64,000 nucleotides of DNA, from contig NC_090020.1 in assembly GCF_036417845.1 (NCBI RefSeq), forward strand, positions 33,216,425-33,280,424, in the 5' to 3' direction. The translations under genes were made by a program, and so were the position numbers. The notes below the pieces were generated by a model, which made no database searches, had not been told where the DNA came from, and saw nothing but the letters and a program-made list of their open reading frames with translations. This DNA comes from Apteryx mantelli. Its lineage: Eukaryota > Chordata > Aves > Apterygiformes > Apterygidae. This document shows, piece by piece, positions 51,901-62,080 of the stretch. Position 1 is the first letter of the stretch; every line of letters starts with the position of its first letter.

Positions 51901-54900
51901 TACACTTGTCAGTATGTTGCTTCAGCATGCAGGTTGGCTGAACGGGCTCCTGTGGAGCATGTGACCAGATGGGCCTGTGGTCTTCTCTTGGCACTGAGAG
52001 AAGCTATATCTCTTGCTTAGCTAGGATGGTGGATTGGTCTCAAACATTGGTCTTAAATAAGAATTAATGATTTTAATGCTGTGCAAATTCTGGCCAACAT
52101 CGTTGATATCTTGTGAGGGTGACTAAGCACTGGAACAGGTTGCCCAGAAAGGTTGTGGAGTCTCCTTCTTTGGAGAGACTCAGAAGCTGTCTGGACACAA
52201 TCCCGGGCAACATGCTCTAGGTGACCCTGCTTGAGCAGGGGGGCTCGACTAGATGATCTCTAGAGGTCCCTTCCAACCTCAACCGTTCTGTGATTCTGTG
52301 ACATGATCTTATGTTCAGACACTTCAGTTGGCTTGCAAGCTTTTATAACAGGTTAGCTATGAATCTCTTTACAGCTGATTTCCTATTCTTGCATTAGCCA
52401 AGCTTTAGAGTGGATACGTGAGAACTTGTGTAAAGGGAAAGGAAGAACACAGAAGCTCAAAAGTGCTACAAATTCAGTCTTCGAAATAGTCACCTAAAAT
52501 ACATAGGACTTGCTCAGGAAAGATGTTTCATTTTAAACATGCCTGTTTCTGCATTTTGCTTCTCAAAGTAACATCAAAGTGCTTTCATGTTGATACCATG
52601 CTGATAGAAAAGATTTCTGTCTATTTTTATTTATGCTGGATGGGTTTTGTTGGGGAAAATGAAGGTCATCTGCCCTTACCATGTTTCAGTAATTTACCTT
52701 CAGAAAACTATTAACTTATAAGTGGAATGAGTGCTGCTAAGAGGTGTTGGGTTGATAACTCCGGAGATGGAAAGCTGCTTTCTTTCACAGAAAGAAAGAT
52801 TTGATACAGTCAACAGTAATTCCATCTATTTGACTATGTAGTTTAGCCATTAGGCTTAACTATGACCACTTAATTTACTAGGTGAATAGAATATAATGAA
52901 ACTGGGTAATATAATGTAGTGTAAAATAGGAAAAACAAACATAAATATATATTTAATTATAATAATTATCATTACTTATGTGACTTGGTTTTGTGGGGTG
53001 ATTGGATAAGATGGTATTTCAGTTAAGATGGTATTTCTTTTTGATCTGCAGCGTAGAGTGGTCTGCTGTCATAGTGGATGAAGCACACAGAATCAAGAAT
53101 CCAAAGGCTCAAATAACTCAAACCATGAAGGCATTAAAGTGCAGTGTTCGCATAGGTCTTACTGGAACAATTCTTCAAAACAATATGAAGGAACTTTGGT
53201 GTGTCATGGACTGGTAAATAAAATATCTTTTTATATGGTTAAACACCCATATATCTTTGCCATGTGGTGGAGTTGGGCTAGGCCTGTGTCAAAAACCCTC
53301 AAGGTCCTTGTGAGAATATCAGTATTTTTTTTCCCCCCATATGTGTATTGACGTAAGATCCTAATAGATCCATCTGCAGTATGTATTTTGCAGGTATTTA
53401 ATAAATTTGGAGTTCTCTTCATCATCTTGCTTCTTTGTGGAATTTGGGAAGCAGTACTTTTTCCTTCCTGTTTTTCTCTCCCCCACACAGCAGAGTGAGA
53501 GTCATTTTATAGCATTGAAAAACTGCCTGTGCCCCATCCCATGCATGCAAGTCATTCTGATTTACTTGGAAGTTGAAAGCAGTAATAATATTTTGCTGTT
53601 TTTTCAAAATGCACATATTTACAAAGCACCAATTCTTGTCCTGGGAAAGTTTTAAAGGAGAGAGGGAGTTGGAAATAAACCTAGATGTAAATCCAAACAC
53701 AATAGTCTTACTGGGTATGCTTTACAAAGGAGAGAAAAAAAGCAAACGTATCTTGAATGTAAATGTCAAGAAAGAAATTCTTCAACGCTAAGCTTAGTAC
53801 TGCATCTAGTTCATTAAAACTATGGTGGTGGTTATAATAGATTGTTCCAAGCTACCATGCTGCCAAGGATCTCTGAATTCTTCTTCCTGTTGGGTTTCTT
53901 AAGATTTTATTTAAGTTACAATACCTATATAACCTGATTTTAATAAAAACAATAAAAATAAACCATTGCAAACATGACTGCTCAGCTTTGTATTTAGGCT
54001 CCTGAATAACAGCAGTCCTGTTCTTTGGAGGTTATCTATACTTGTGACTTATGTTGGTCTGCTGTTGTTTAGTTTTTTTGGAGATGGTGTCACTTTTCCT
54101 TAGGAGAAAAGGATAGCCTGCCTTGAAGTAAAGAAAATGCTAGTATTCCTTCCCCCCCCCCCCTTTTTTTTTTAATAGGGCTGTACCAGGACTTCTGGGA
54201 ACTAGAGTGCATTTCAAGAAGAAATTTTCTGATCCAGTGGAGCATGGCCAGAGGCACACTGCAACTAAAAGAGAGCTAGCAACAGGTCGCAAGGCCATGC
54301 TGAAGCTAGCAAGAAAAATGTCTGGCTGGTTCCTCAGACGTACGAAAGCTCTTATCAGTGATCAGTTGCCAAAAAAGGAAGACAGAGTAAGAGCATCTGC
54401 CCATTTCAAATACAACATTAATGAATATATCTATTCTTTTTTGTTTTTGTTGTGTTTTTTTTCTCTTTCATCATGCCTCTAGTAGTTTATGGCTTTCTTT
54501 TGGGCTTATGAACTTAAGAAGAATCCAGAGCCTTGAAAAAAATGCACACGCAGTAGTGTGCTTTGTTCACATAATTACTATGATTTCATGTTGAAATGGA
54601 GTTAATCAGGCATGAAAATGCTCAGCTAGACTTCTGACTAGTGATTTACACATCTATTTTATGTGCACTTTTGTAAGTACCTGTGCAAATCCACTGCAAT
54701 GTATGTAAATCTCTTGAAATTCTGTGCAGGACTTCTGAATTCAAGACCTGGTATTTTGTACACAGAACAATTTGCTTTAAACATATATATATTTTTAACT
54801 CCTTCATTTTCAGTCATTTAAAAAAACTCAGAAAACCAATACCTAAAGCTGGCTGTTATAGGTCTGTAATCCTATTCATCTGATGCTGTTGTAAACATGT

Positions 54901-57900
54901 TAAAAAATATATATATTCTTTATGACTATAGCTAAGAATGCTTATTATGTGTATATATATATATTTGTGCTTTCCTTCTAAGTAGATAGATAAATTTGTT
55001 TGCAGCTGTTTTTGTTTTCAAAATTTGGTATTTGTTCTTCATTCTTAGTGTATAATAATGTCATCTAAACTGTCTTCTAAAGGAAAGATTAACAAAAACG
55101 TCAGTCAGTTGCTTTTCTAAATCTAGCAGGTTTTATTCTTTTCATTCTCTTGTTAATGTGAGTATATGTTCAAGTTACTGTTGTATTATTACAGCACAGC
55201 ATGGTGCTGCTGCTGTGTGGGTGGCCTAGGTTAAGGAATGATCTTGGGATTTCTGTCTCCTGCTGCTTAAGACTAAAGATGTCATGGAGATGCCACCCAT
55301 GGTCTCCAAGAGGAGGGATAAGAGTTTTGGCCATAGCACTGTATAGATCCCTGCCTTCTCACTGTTCTGACTGCCATAGGCCACCATTAGATTGAACTGT
55401 ATTTCATTTGTTCTGCTTGTGGTAGTGCCCGACAGCAGCTAGCCCCTAAGGAGAAGGAAAGAAAGGGCAAATAAAGCAACTGGCAAAACAGGAGAATCCT
55501 TAATTAGTTATGCATTTATTGCTCTCACTCTACCCTACTCCTCCCTCCTTCCCCCCACAAAAGCTCTGTTGAAAAATTTGTGGAAACCTAACAGCAGATT
55601 GTTGTAGCTCAGTATTGGTACCCTCTGTAGTATTTGGGAGGGGTTAAATAATTATAGGTGCATTTTGGCTAAAATTTACTTTTTTACTGTTTTGGGGGTG
55701 GGGTTCAGTGTTCCGTGGTGTTTTTTTTTTTTTTTTTTTTTTTTCTGAAATGCTCTTTGCTGTTCATTATATGCTGAACATAATTGTGATTTAGGGTTCT
55801 CTCTTTGGCAGATGGTGTACTGTTCCCTGACAGAATTCCAGAAAACGGTGTACCAGGCTGTGCTGGAGACGGAGGATGTAAGCTTAGTGTTACGAGCAGC
55901 AGAGCCCTGTAGCTGCAGCAGTGGCCGTAAAAGGAAGAACTGTTGTTACAAAGTAAGAACTTCCACAGTCTGGATTTTAGAATGTGGTCATCCCGTTTTG
56001 AGCAGTAGCTAGATTTCCTCAGAAGACTCCCTTAAGATGAAGAGCTGTTACAAATGGCCACATGGTTGTAGGCCATGACCCGGGCACAAGTTTAATGTTC
56101 ACATCTTTCTTTTGGAGAAATCCTGTCTAGAAACATGGGATTGCATCCCAAGCACAGTGAGATCAGGCACTTCAGGAGCACAGCAAAGCTGCTTTGCATG
56201 CCCTGAGCAGGTGGCCATTTTACACACTGTAAGTTCTAGATGTGTTGGATTAATGGGTGCACCTGTGACACAGTTGATAGTGGCAAGCATACTGTGCCAG
56301 TATGTCCAGTATGTCAGGCACGCTGCTCCAGTGCAGATCAGCTGGTCAGTGTAGAAGCTGCAAACCAGAGGTATCTTGGACCCAGCAGATTGTTTGGCCT
56401 CTGATTGTGTTAGAGCTGCAGTTGGGGTTGTGTCTTCCTTTGCCAGTAAATAGACATTCTCTTTGCTTCACTGAAGGGAAAATTGTGATAGCAGCCAAGT
56501 TAAAGCACAAGTGGAGCTTTTTCACTGAAGTGACAAGTCCTACAGATTTCTTCCATCTTCTCTGGACTTCTTGTAACACTTGATTAGTCTAGCTTGCTAT
56601 TTGTTTTGTCTGTATCTTTCAATAGACTGAGATTAATTTAAGCGTGGCTGATACATACTTAGCATATATCTCATACTCTGTTTTCCCTAATTTCCTTCTG
56701 GCCTGCTTTGGTTCATGTATTTAGGTTTTTTCCAAATCATGTAGTTTGTCTTCTATATCTTTCATTAAAAACAATCTCTCTGTCAGCCTGTTCAAGCTGT
56801 AAGAATGAGAACATTTCGGATGGAAATCAGAGGAAAAAATATTCTCTTGTTTAATTGTATTATGTAGTAGAGCAATCCGTTCAAACTGATACTGAAACAT
56901 TAGATTATATACTTTAGAGAATGTCCTGAATTGAAGCTGGGTAGTGGGCTGGAAGGTATCTAATCTTTCTTCTAAATGCAATTTCTTAATTCATTATCAG
57001 TAAGCTAATGCTATAGGCAAAGGATTGTTGTCTTTACTGAATTTGTAACTGTTTTTTATAGCCTATTAATATTCTTTTGTTATATCCCAGAACAACAACT
57101 GTATCTACCTTCTCTTACTGGAATATTTCTTGAAGTAAGAGCACTTCCAGTTTTACTCTGAGTATTTATTTTAAGGTATTACCTGTGGTGAGGATTTGCT
57201 GATGGTTTTCCATGAATATTAGCATTAGTTCTTTGCAGGCTTCTGTTTCTCATGATTTTTTGTAGAACAAATGATGTTTGGCAGGACTGCAGATGCTTAA
57301 GTGCTCTTATGGACTGCAATATTCAGAAGTTAACCATGAAATCTAGTAACTTGAGGAGGAAAAAGAAAACTAGTATTGGTCATATCAGCCAGCCATAACC
57401 AGAAAAATAGTTATCTGAAGCTATTGCTGCTGCTGCAGTAGAAAGCCTTACAGAATGTTTCAAGTTGTTCGAATTACATTACTTCAGATGTTTATAAAAC
57501 TTCATAAATTTTTGCTGAAAAGTAAAGTTAGCAGTCATAGGGTAAGAAGTCATTCAAATGTCTGGTTTCATTTACATTTAAATCAGTTGTAAAGTTTCTA
57601 TATTTTTGTCATCTTTGTAACTTGGTTATCTTAGCAAGTTCTGTAGATATGCTATTTGAAATATTTAACAAACTATGAACATAGCTGGGCTTTATGACAG
57701 GATCTTCTCTATTAATAGGATCGCAAGCTGAGAAATGTGTTGTTTTTTTTTTTTTTTTACTTGCTTTTTTGTTAGAAGTGCAGTATGCATCTCTTTAGAA
57801 CCAATTTTAATACTACTTGGAATTGCTAGCTCAGTAAACCAGTGTAGTAAGTTGTTAGAACAGCATTTGTTTTAGGATATTTCTTATTCTCAACAGTACT

Positions 57901-59045
57901 TGTTTTCATAATTATTCTTCTCTTTCTTTGGTAGGCAAATGCTCATGGTGAAACAATTAAGTCACTGCGCTTCAGTTACCTGACAATCCTACGAAAAGTT
58001 GCAAATCATGCTGCACTGCTGCAGATGGACACTGCTAGTAAGCAGCAGGTTAGTTTCAGAAATACCTAAAAAGCAGACTTGTGGAAAATGAGGAGAAAAC
58101 TCTTGAGTGAAAATTGTTGCTGGTCTCCTCTTTGGTTTTTGAATCTTCATGTTTTTGGATTGTTTGACTTGAAAAACAAACAAAAAACCCTAACTGAAAT
58201 TAAGAAATCTTGCAAAACTTCTTTTCATTCAGTAATTCAGAATAGAGCCCTTATTTAATAGCTAGAGATGTTATACAACAGTATTTTCATTTAGGTGATG
58301 AAAAACTGAAAATGAGACTCCTAAAAACCTTGGAGCACTTAAAATAAAGAGTTATTTTCAGTGTTTTCTAATAATGCTATTTCTGTTTCATTTATGAAAA
58401 GTATTTACTAACAGCCAGGCCTTTGTGCAAGCAAATAAATAGTAATGAACAGTTAGATTGTGTTTTTTCTCTAGAATTTTTATTCAGAGCTGAGCTTCTC
58501 TAAAAATTACGAGGAACATTTTCTCCTAGAAACTGCTAAAGGAGAGAAAAGTATCAGAAGTGCTGGTACACAACTATTGGGTAATGCAGATCTCAAGCTA
58601 TCAGGGCTTGAGACTAACAACTCTGAGCAGTCCTAGTGCAGTCTCAGCCTAGGATCAGCAGTTTTGGCCATGTCTTACTATAGTAACTGGAATCATTGGT
58701 TTCAAATTGAAACCCTTTTTCTTTTTAAATGAAGAGAAAAACCTCAGAAAGTAGATGTTATATCCTGCACTTCTGTACTGAGCTAAATAAAAACATGTAA
58801 CTTTTTCTAGTTGAGTTACTTCAGATGATTTGTTTCAGCTTGTTGAATTCCTTTTATGGCTTACCTGCTATGCTAATATAGCTCTAATATTTAATGCCTG
58901 TTCAAACTTCTTGCTTTTCTTTCAGGAAGCACATATCAAACGGGTGTGCAACCAGGTATTTTCCAGTTTTCCAGATTTTGTGCAATTAAGTAAAGATGCA
59001 GCCTTTGCAACAATTTCAGATCCAAAGTACAGTGGAAAAATGAAG
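42883..59045 (+). CDS. ERCC6L2: ERCC6L2, SNF2-family DNA repair ATPase (5' part, nine coding exons, incomplete)
   Basis: Nine exons join in frame (42883-42901, 46607-47031, 48921-49040, 50456-50649, 53052-53213, 54179-54386, 55812-55952, 57935-58048, 58926-59045) to give 1,503 nt, 501 residues. All introns are GT-AG. Residues about 8-60 match the Tudor-like N-terminus of ERCC6L2. The first ATPase lobe follows: YLRDYQREG region, Walker [10 protein letters not shown] (138-146, Lys145), motif Ia APLSVLYNW (194-202), TTYE (239-242), DEAH (262-265), motif III GLTGT (288-292), then WFLRRTK and a Cys cluster (409-421). The match to my memory of the human protein is close and colinear. The human long form is about 1,560 residues, so roughly the first third is present and the HELICc lobe lies downstream. 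ERCC6L2 is a nuclear SNF2 factor linked to double-strand-break repair by end joining; its human loss causes a bone-marrow-failure syndrome. Orthology is very likely; the exact start is less certain. Confidence 0.95.
42902..46606 (+). other. ERCC6L2: ERCC6L2 intron 1
   Basis: The first 230 bp are still CpG-rich. A stretch at about 43,290-43,490 repeats variants of CATTTTGAATTTTGTT. An ancient CR1 3' fragment occupies about 44,510-45,010. No other gene was seen. Confidence 0.85.
44510..45010 (+). mobile_element. Ancient CR1 3' region
   Basis: GGCTGAAGGTATGGAGCAGC, GGGACTTCTCAGCCTGAACA, GAACAGGTACTTGGAAGAGA and ACTGGCTCAGGAAATCTACA appear in the order of the RT C-terminus and 3' region of an old amniote CR1. 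It is strongly decayed. Confidence 0.55.
46607..47031 (+). CDS. ERCC6L2: ERCC6L2 coding exon 2 (Tudor-like region to Walker A)
   Basis: This 425-nt exon follows a T-rich tract ending CTCATAG and ends ACAG|GTATGC. It completes residue 7 and encodes residues 8-148: the Tudor-like segment, the acidic [10 protein letters not shown] stretch, the [14 protein letters not shown] region typical of SNF2 motif Q, and Walker [12 protein letters not shown]. The open frame runs 55 nt upstream into the intron to an ATG at 46552; that ATG is not conserved-looking and lies before the acceptor. A second AG at 46609-46610, four bases inside, would shift the frame if used. Confidence 0.95.
47509..47763 (-). pseudogene. 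Unidentified basic ORF followed by an A-tract, possible retrocopy
   Basis: An 84-codon minus-strand frame, lysine-rich ([30 protein letters not shown]), ends three bases before ten A residues on that strand (plus-strand T run 47497-47506). The composition resembles small nucleolar or ribosome-biogenesis proteins, but I cannot name a parent. It may equally be a chance frame in AT-rich intron DNA. Confidence 0.2.
48003..48027 (+). repeat. T14-G11 homopolymer junction
   Basis: Fourteen T are followed directly by eleven G in intron 2. Exact run lengths could be affected by sequencing error. Confidence 0.8.
48921..49040 (+). CDS. ERCC6L2: ERCC6L2 coding exon 3
   Basis: The exon is 120 nt, phase 0 at both ends, residues 149-188, starting [17 protein letters not shown] and ending CSPKK|GTACAG. 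It continues the helix after Walker A and then a charged linker. The acceptor is TTGAG|GTC rather than the usual CAG, after a T-rich tract. Confidence 0.94.
49041..50455 (+). other. ERCC6L2: ERCC6L2 intron 3
   Basis: The intron carries a plus-strand CR1 remnant at about 49,580-49,885. The remainder is AT-rich and unremarkable. Confidence 0.85.
49580..49885 (+). mobile_element. Internally deleted CR1 fragment (endonuclease piece joined to 3' tail)
   Basis: [16 protein letters not shown], translated at about 49,590-49,640, matches the CR1 endonuclease KDRQGRRGGGVALYV segment. About 40 bp later the CR1 3' untranslated region starts (GGCATTGGAACAGGTCGCC, then GGACTGCCCCCCATCCTTGA) and runs to CTTTTATGATTCTACGATT. 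The RT is missing. Confidence 0.75.
50456..50649 (+). CDS. ERCC6L2: ERCC6L2 coding exon 4 (motifs Ia and Ib)
   Basis: The exon is 194 nt, from TTTTCAG|ACT to AACAG|GTAAC, residues 189-252 plus two bases. It carries [17 protein letters not shown] (motif Ia) and ALTTYE (motif Ib). The leftover AG joins C of exon 5 to make Ser253. Confidence 0.95.
50893..50910 (+). repeat. C18 homopolymer
   Basis: Eighteen C in a row in intron 4, just downstream of exon 4. The length may be inexact. Confidence 0.8.
52110..52302 (+). mobile_element. CR1 3' tail
   Basis: GCACTGGAACAGGTTGCCCA, TGACCCTGCTTGAGCAGGGG, GACTAGATGATCTCTAGAGG and TTCCAACCTCAACCGTTCTG, ending in the GTGATTCTGTGA terminal repeat, form the classic avian CR1 3' end. 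Only about 190 bp is present, a normal 5' truncation. Confidence 0.9.
53052..53213 (+). CDS. ERCC6L2: ERCC6L2 coding exon 5 (DEAH box and motif III)
   Basis: The exon is 162 nt, from CTGCAG|CGT to GACTG|GTAAAT. It encodes [19 protein letters not shown] (Walker B DEAH 262-265) and [17 protein letters not shown] (motif III). Both ends interrupt codons and reassemble Ser253 and Trp307, which supports the exon chain. Confidence 0.96.
53214..54178 (+). other. ERCC6L2: ERCC6L2 intron 5
   Basis: Nothing recognisable except the C12-T10 polypyrimidine tract (54152-54173) that ends four bases before the acceptor AG. Confidence 0.85.
54179..54386 (+). CDS. ERCC6L2: ERCC6L2 coding exon 6
   Basis: The exon is 208 nt. 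Its acceptor AATAG|GG sits directly after an uninterrupted C12-T10 tract, and its donor is GACAGA|GTAAGA. It encodes [19 protein letters not shown], then the conserved [19 protein letters not shown] and [10 protein letters not shown] segments, residues 308-376. The GTRVH pentapeptide differs from the human GSGTY as I recall it, while its surroundings are nearly identical. Confidence 0.95.
54387..55811 (+). other. ERCC6L2: ERCC6L2 intron 6
   Basis: The intron contains TA-rich microsatellites near 54,908-54,920 and 54,951-54,964, and a 24-T run at 55721-55744 upstream of the acceptor. No gene or transposon was recognised. Confidence 0.85.
55812..55952 (+). CDS. ERCC6L2: ERCC6L2 coding exon 7 (cysteine cluster)
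   Basis: The exon is 141 nt, phase 0, from TTGGCAG|ATG to TACAAA|GTAAGA, residues 377-423. It begins [15 protein letters not shown], typical of the SNF2 linker into lobe 2, and ends with C409-x-C411 and C420-C421 separated by the basic GRKRKN stretch. The Cys pattern is shared with the human protein. A small metal-binding insertion is possible but unproven. Confidence 0.95.
55953..57934 (+). other. ERCC6L2: ERCC6L2 intron 7
   Basis: Several chance frames (up to 93 codons) lie at 56,100-56,600 with no recognisable content. A T-run is at 57,742-57,759. No repeat was identified with confidence. Confidence 0.8.
57935..58048 (+). CDS. ERCC6L2: ERCC6L2 coding exon 8
   Basis: The exon is 114 nt, phase 0, from TTGGTAG|GCA to CAGCAG|GTTAGT, residues 424-461. 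It contains [19 protein letters not shown] followed by ANHAALLQ, the SNF2 lobe-2 entry helix region (L..LRK..NH..LL). Confidence 0.94.
58049..58925 (+). other. ERCC6L2: ERCC6L2 intron 8
   Basis: AT-rich; nothing recognised. Confidence 0.85.
58926..59045 (+). CDS. ERCC6L2: ERCC6L2 coding exon 9 (last in window)
   Basis: The exon is 120 nt, phase 0, from CTTTCAG|GAA to ATGAAG|GTAAAT, residues 462-501. It contains [19 protein letters not shown] and ends DPKYSGKMK, just before the SGKM.xLxxLL start of the helicase C-terminal lobe. The next exon, which should resume VLQQLL, was not found before position 64000. Confidence 0.94.
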
Positions 59046-59394
59046 GTAAATTTATTTTTTTAGAAAAAAAAATTACATTCATCTACTGAATTTAAGACAA
59101 TGAACACCTAATAGTTTTTTAATCAATCTTGATGGTGGCAGTACCATGCTGGAGATCTCGTGTTTTGGATCAGGGTGGCACTTTGCAAAGACTGGAAGAA
59201 GGTGTTCTGCGACCCTAAGACTTAATAGCTTCATATATTCAGTGATAGGCAGTGAAGTGATCCTTACATTCAGGGGTGAGACATTGGAGTTATGACAGAT
59301 AGTTCCATTAAGACATCAATTCAGTGGCAATCAAAAATCAAATTAAGCCCTTGAACTGTTTAGAAAAGGAATAGAGAACAAATGAAAATCATTA

Positions 59395-59860
59395 TGAAAT
59401 TCAAGATTTGCCCACACCTTCAATACTGTGGGTAGTTCCAGTCCCTCCTCTCAAAAAGGATATGTGAGCCTTGGAAGAGGTTCAGAGAAGGGCGACAAAG
59501 GTGGTCAAAGCTATGGAGTAGTTTCCATATAAGTAACAACCAAGTAAGCTGGGACTCTTCAGCCTGGAAAAAAAAAATCTTAAGAAAAATGTGACAGAGG
59601 TCTATGCTGTCATAAGTAGCATGGAGATAGTGGAGATGTATTGAATGCTCACTGTCTTTTCTAATTTTGGGGGCATGAAGTTGATAAGAGGCTGAAGATG
59701 AACAAAATAAATTTATATTGAGTATAAATCTGTGGAATTCCTTGCCTTAGAAACCATAAGGTTTCCTGGATTCAAAGGGGGACTGTATGAATAACTGGAA
59801 GAGAGACCCAATGAAGATAACTAAAAAGAAAACTAAACTAGGCTTAGGAATATTCCTGAG
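59395..59860 (+). mobile_element. Old CR1 3' region
   Basis: GGGTAGTTCCAGTCCCTCCT, AGAGGTTCAGAGAAGGGCGA, GCTGGGACTCTTCAGCCTGG, then GTGGAATTCCTTGCCTTAGA, follow the end of CR1 ORF2 and its 3' region in order. It is diverged, with no open frame. Confidence 0.65.
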
Positions 59861-59951
59861 CTGAAAATAACGAGAGTGAGAAGGTATGCAGGGTGAAGTA
59901 TGCTGTATGTTTACCCTCTCAATTTAACACAGTACCCACAATTGCTGGTTT

Positions 59952-59973
59952 GGGGGGGGAGGGGGTGGGGTGG
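59952..59973 (+). repeat. G-rich tract, possible G-quadruplex
   Basis: Eight, five, four and two G residues in a row are separated by single A or T bases on the coding strand of intron 9. Confidence 0.6.
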
Positions 59974-60163
59974 CAGGGCCACATTTTTTGTATCATGTTA
60001 CTGATTTGTTGTTATGCAAGCAATATCTCTCTTTTGTTACTACATACATGAAAGAGGCCTGCATATTTCCTGTTATATACGCATAATTGTCTTCCGAAAG
60101 TCAACTTTATTGTTAAAATATTTTCTGGCAGCTAATTTATATATATACCTAAAAACCAAGTCA

Positions 60164-62080
60164 CAGAATCACAGAGTGGTTGAGGTTGGACGGAACCTCA
60201 GGAGATCGCCTAGTCCAACCCCCCTGCTCAAGCAGGGTCACCTAGAGCACGTTGCACAGAATCGCGTCCAGGCGGGTTTTGAATATCTCCAGAGAAGGAG
60301 ACTCCACCACCTCTCTGGGCAACCTGTTCCAGTGCTCTGTCACCCTCACAGTGAAGAAGTTTTTTCTCATGTTTAGATGGAACTTCCTGTGTTTCAGTTT
60401 GTGCCTGTTGCCTCACGTCCTGTTGCTGGGCACCACTGAAAAGAGTCTGGTCCCATCCTCTCGACACCCTCCCTTCAGATACTTGTACACGTTGATAAGA
60501 TCTCCTCTCAGCCTTCTCTTCTCCAGGCTCAACAGGCCCAACTCTCTCAGCCTTTCCTCATAAGAGAGATGCTCCAGTCCCCTAATCATCTTTGTGGCCC
60601 TTCACTGGACTTGCTCCAGTAGTGCCACATCCCTCTTGTACTGGGGAGCCCAGAACTGGACGCAGTACTCCAGATGTGGCCTCACCAGGGCTGAGTAGAG
60701 GGGGAGAATCACCTCCCTCGACCTACTGGCAACACTCTTCCTGATGCACCCCAGGATACCATTGGCCTTCTTGGCCACAAGGGCACATTGCTGCCTCATG
60801 CTTAACTTGGTGTCCACCAGCACTCCCAGGTCCTTCTCTGCAGAGCTACTTTCCAGCAGGTCAACCCCCAACATGTACTGGTGCATGGGGTTATTCCTCC
60901 CCAGGTGCAGGACCCTGCACTTGCCTTTGCTGAACTTCATGAGGTTCCTCTCCACCCAGCTTTCCAGCCTGTCTAGGTCTCTGAATGGCAGCACAGCCCT
61001 CTGGTGTATCCGCCACTCCTCCCAGTTTTGTATCGTCAGCAAACTTGCTGAGGGTGCACTCTGTCCCTTCATCCAGGTCCTTGATGAAGAAGTTGAACAA
61101 GACTGGACCCAGTACTGACCCCTGGGGGGACACCGCTAGCTACAGGCTTCCAACTAGACTCTGCGCCGCTGATCACAATCCTCTGAGCTCTGCCATTCAG
61201 CCAGTTCTCAATCCACCTCACTGTCCACTCAGCTAATCCACACTTCCTGAGCTTGTCTATGAGGATGTTATGGGAGACAGTGTCAAAAGCCTTGCTGAAG
61301 TCAAGGTACACAACATCCACTGCTCTCCCCTCGTCTACCTAGCCAGTCATTCCATCAGAGAAGGCTATCAGATTGGTTAGGCATGATTTCCCCTTGGTGA
61401 AGCCATGCTGACTACTCCTGATCACCTTCTTTTCCTCCACATGCTTGGAGATGGCCTCCAGCATGAGCTGCTCCATCACCTTTCTAGGGATGGGGGTGAG
61501 GCTGACTGGCCTGTAGTTTCCTGGGTCCTCCTTCTTGCCCTTTTTGAAGACTGGGGTGACATTGGCTTTCTTCCAGTCCTCGGGCATCTCTCCTGTTCTC
61601 CATGACCTTTCAAAGATGATGGAGAGTGGCTTAGCAATAATGTCCGCCAGCTCCCTCAGCACTCGTGGGTGCATCCCATAGGGGCCCATTGATTTGTGGG
61701 TGTCAAGTTTGCTTAAATGATCTCTAACCCGATCCTCCTTGACCAAGGGAAAGTCTTCCTTTCTCCAGACTTTCTCTCTTGTCTTCAGGGTCTGGGATTC
61801 CTGAGGGCTGACCTGAGCAGTAAAGACTGAAGCAAAGAAGGCATTCAGTAACTCTGCCTTCTCTGCATCCTTCGTCACCAGGGCACCCACCCCATTCAGC
61901 AAAGGGCCCACATTTTCCCTAGTCTTCCTCTTGCTACTGATGTATTTGAAGAAGCCCTTCTTGCTGTCCTTGACATCCCTTGCCAGATTTAATTCCAAAC
62001 GGGCCTTAGCCTTCCTCGTTGCATCCCTGCATACTCTGACAACGTTCCTATATTCCTCCCAGTGGGGAGTCAGTGATCTT
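60164..62080 (-). mobile_element. CR1 LINE copy, 5'-truncated, with near-complete 3' end
   Basis: On the minus strand the element runs from [20 protein letters not shown] (about 62,075) through the linker, [18 protein letters not shown] RT start, [35 protein letters not shown] (FADD at 61032-61043), [11 protein letters not shown] and [20 protein letters not shown], to the standard tail (plus strand AGAATCACAGAGTGGTTGAG). A TAG stop follows EMTG-type sequence near 61,339, frame changes occur near 61,100 and 60,965, and another stop lies at about 60,602. It lacks the endonuclease. It is the youngest-looking element in the window, antisense to ERCC6L2. Confidence 0.95.
60602..62075 (-). pseudogene. 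CR1 ORF2 remnant (reverse transcriptase), disrupted
   Basis: Open segments 62166-61339, 61320-61069, 61133-60891 and 61072-60602 cover consecutive parts of one RT. The first two are in the same frame, separated by a single stop; the later ones are offset by frameshifts. About 30 residues at the start of the longest segment do not look like CR1 and are probably flanking DNA. Confidence 0.9.

Larger units (their letters stand above)
50650..53051 (+). other. ERCC6L2: ERCC6L2 intron 4
   Basis: The intron contains an 18-C run at 50893-50910, a G-rich then TG/TA-rich microsatellite-like stretch at 51,301-51,365, a GC-richer unidentified patch at about 51,480-52,020, and a CR1 tail at about 52,110-52,302. 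Confidence 0.85.

Noticed and set aside
57475..57482. GTTCGAATT as a possible tRNA B-box
   Set aside because: No A-box, acceptor stem or cloverleaf can be built around it; no tRNA was found in the window.
60252..61236. Plus-strand ORFs of 83-124 codons
   Set aside because: They are antisense shadows of the minus-strand CR1 RT and its tail.
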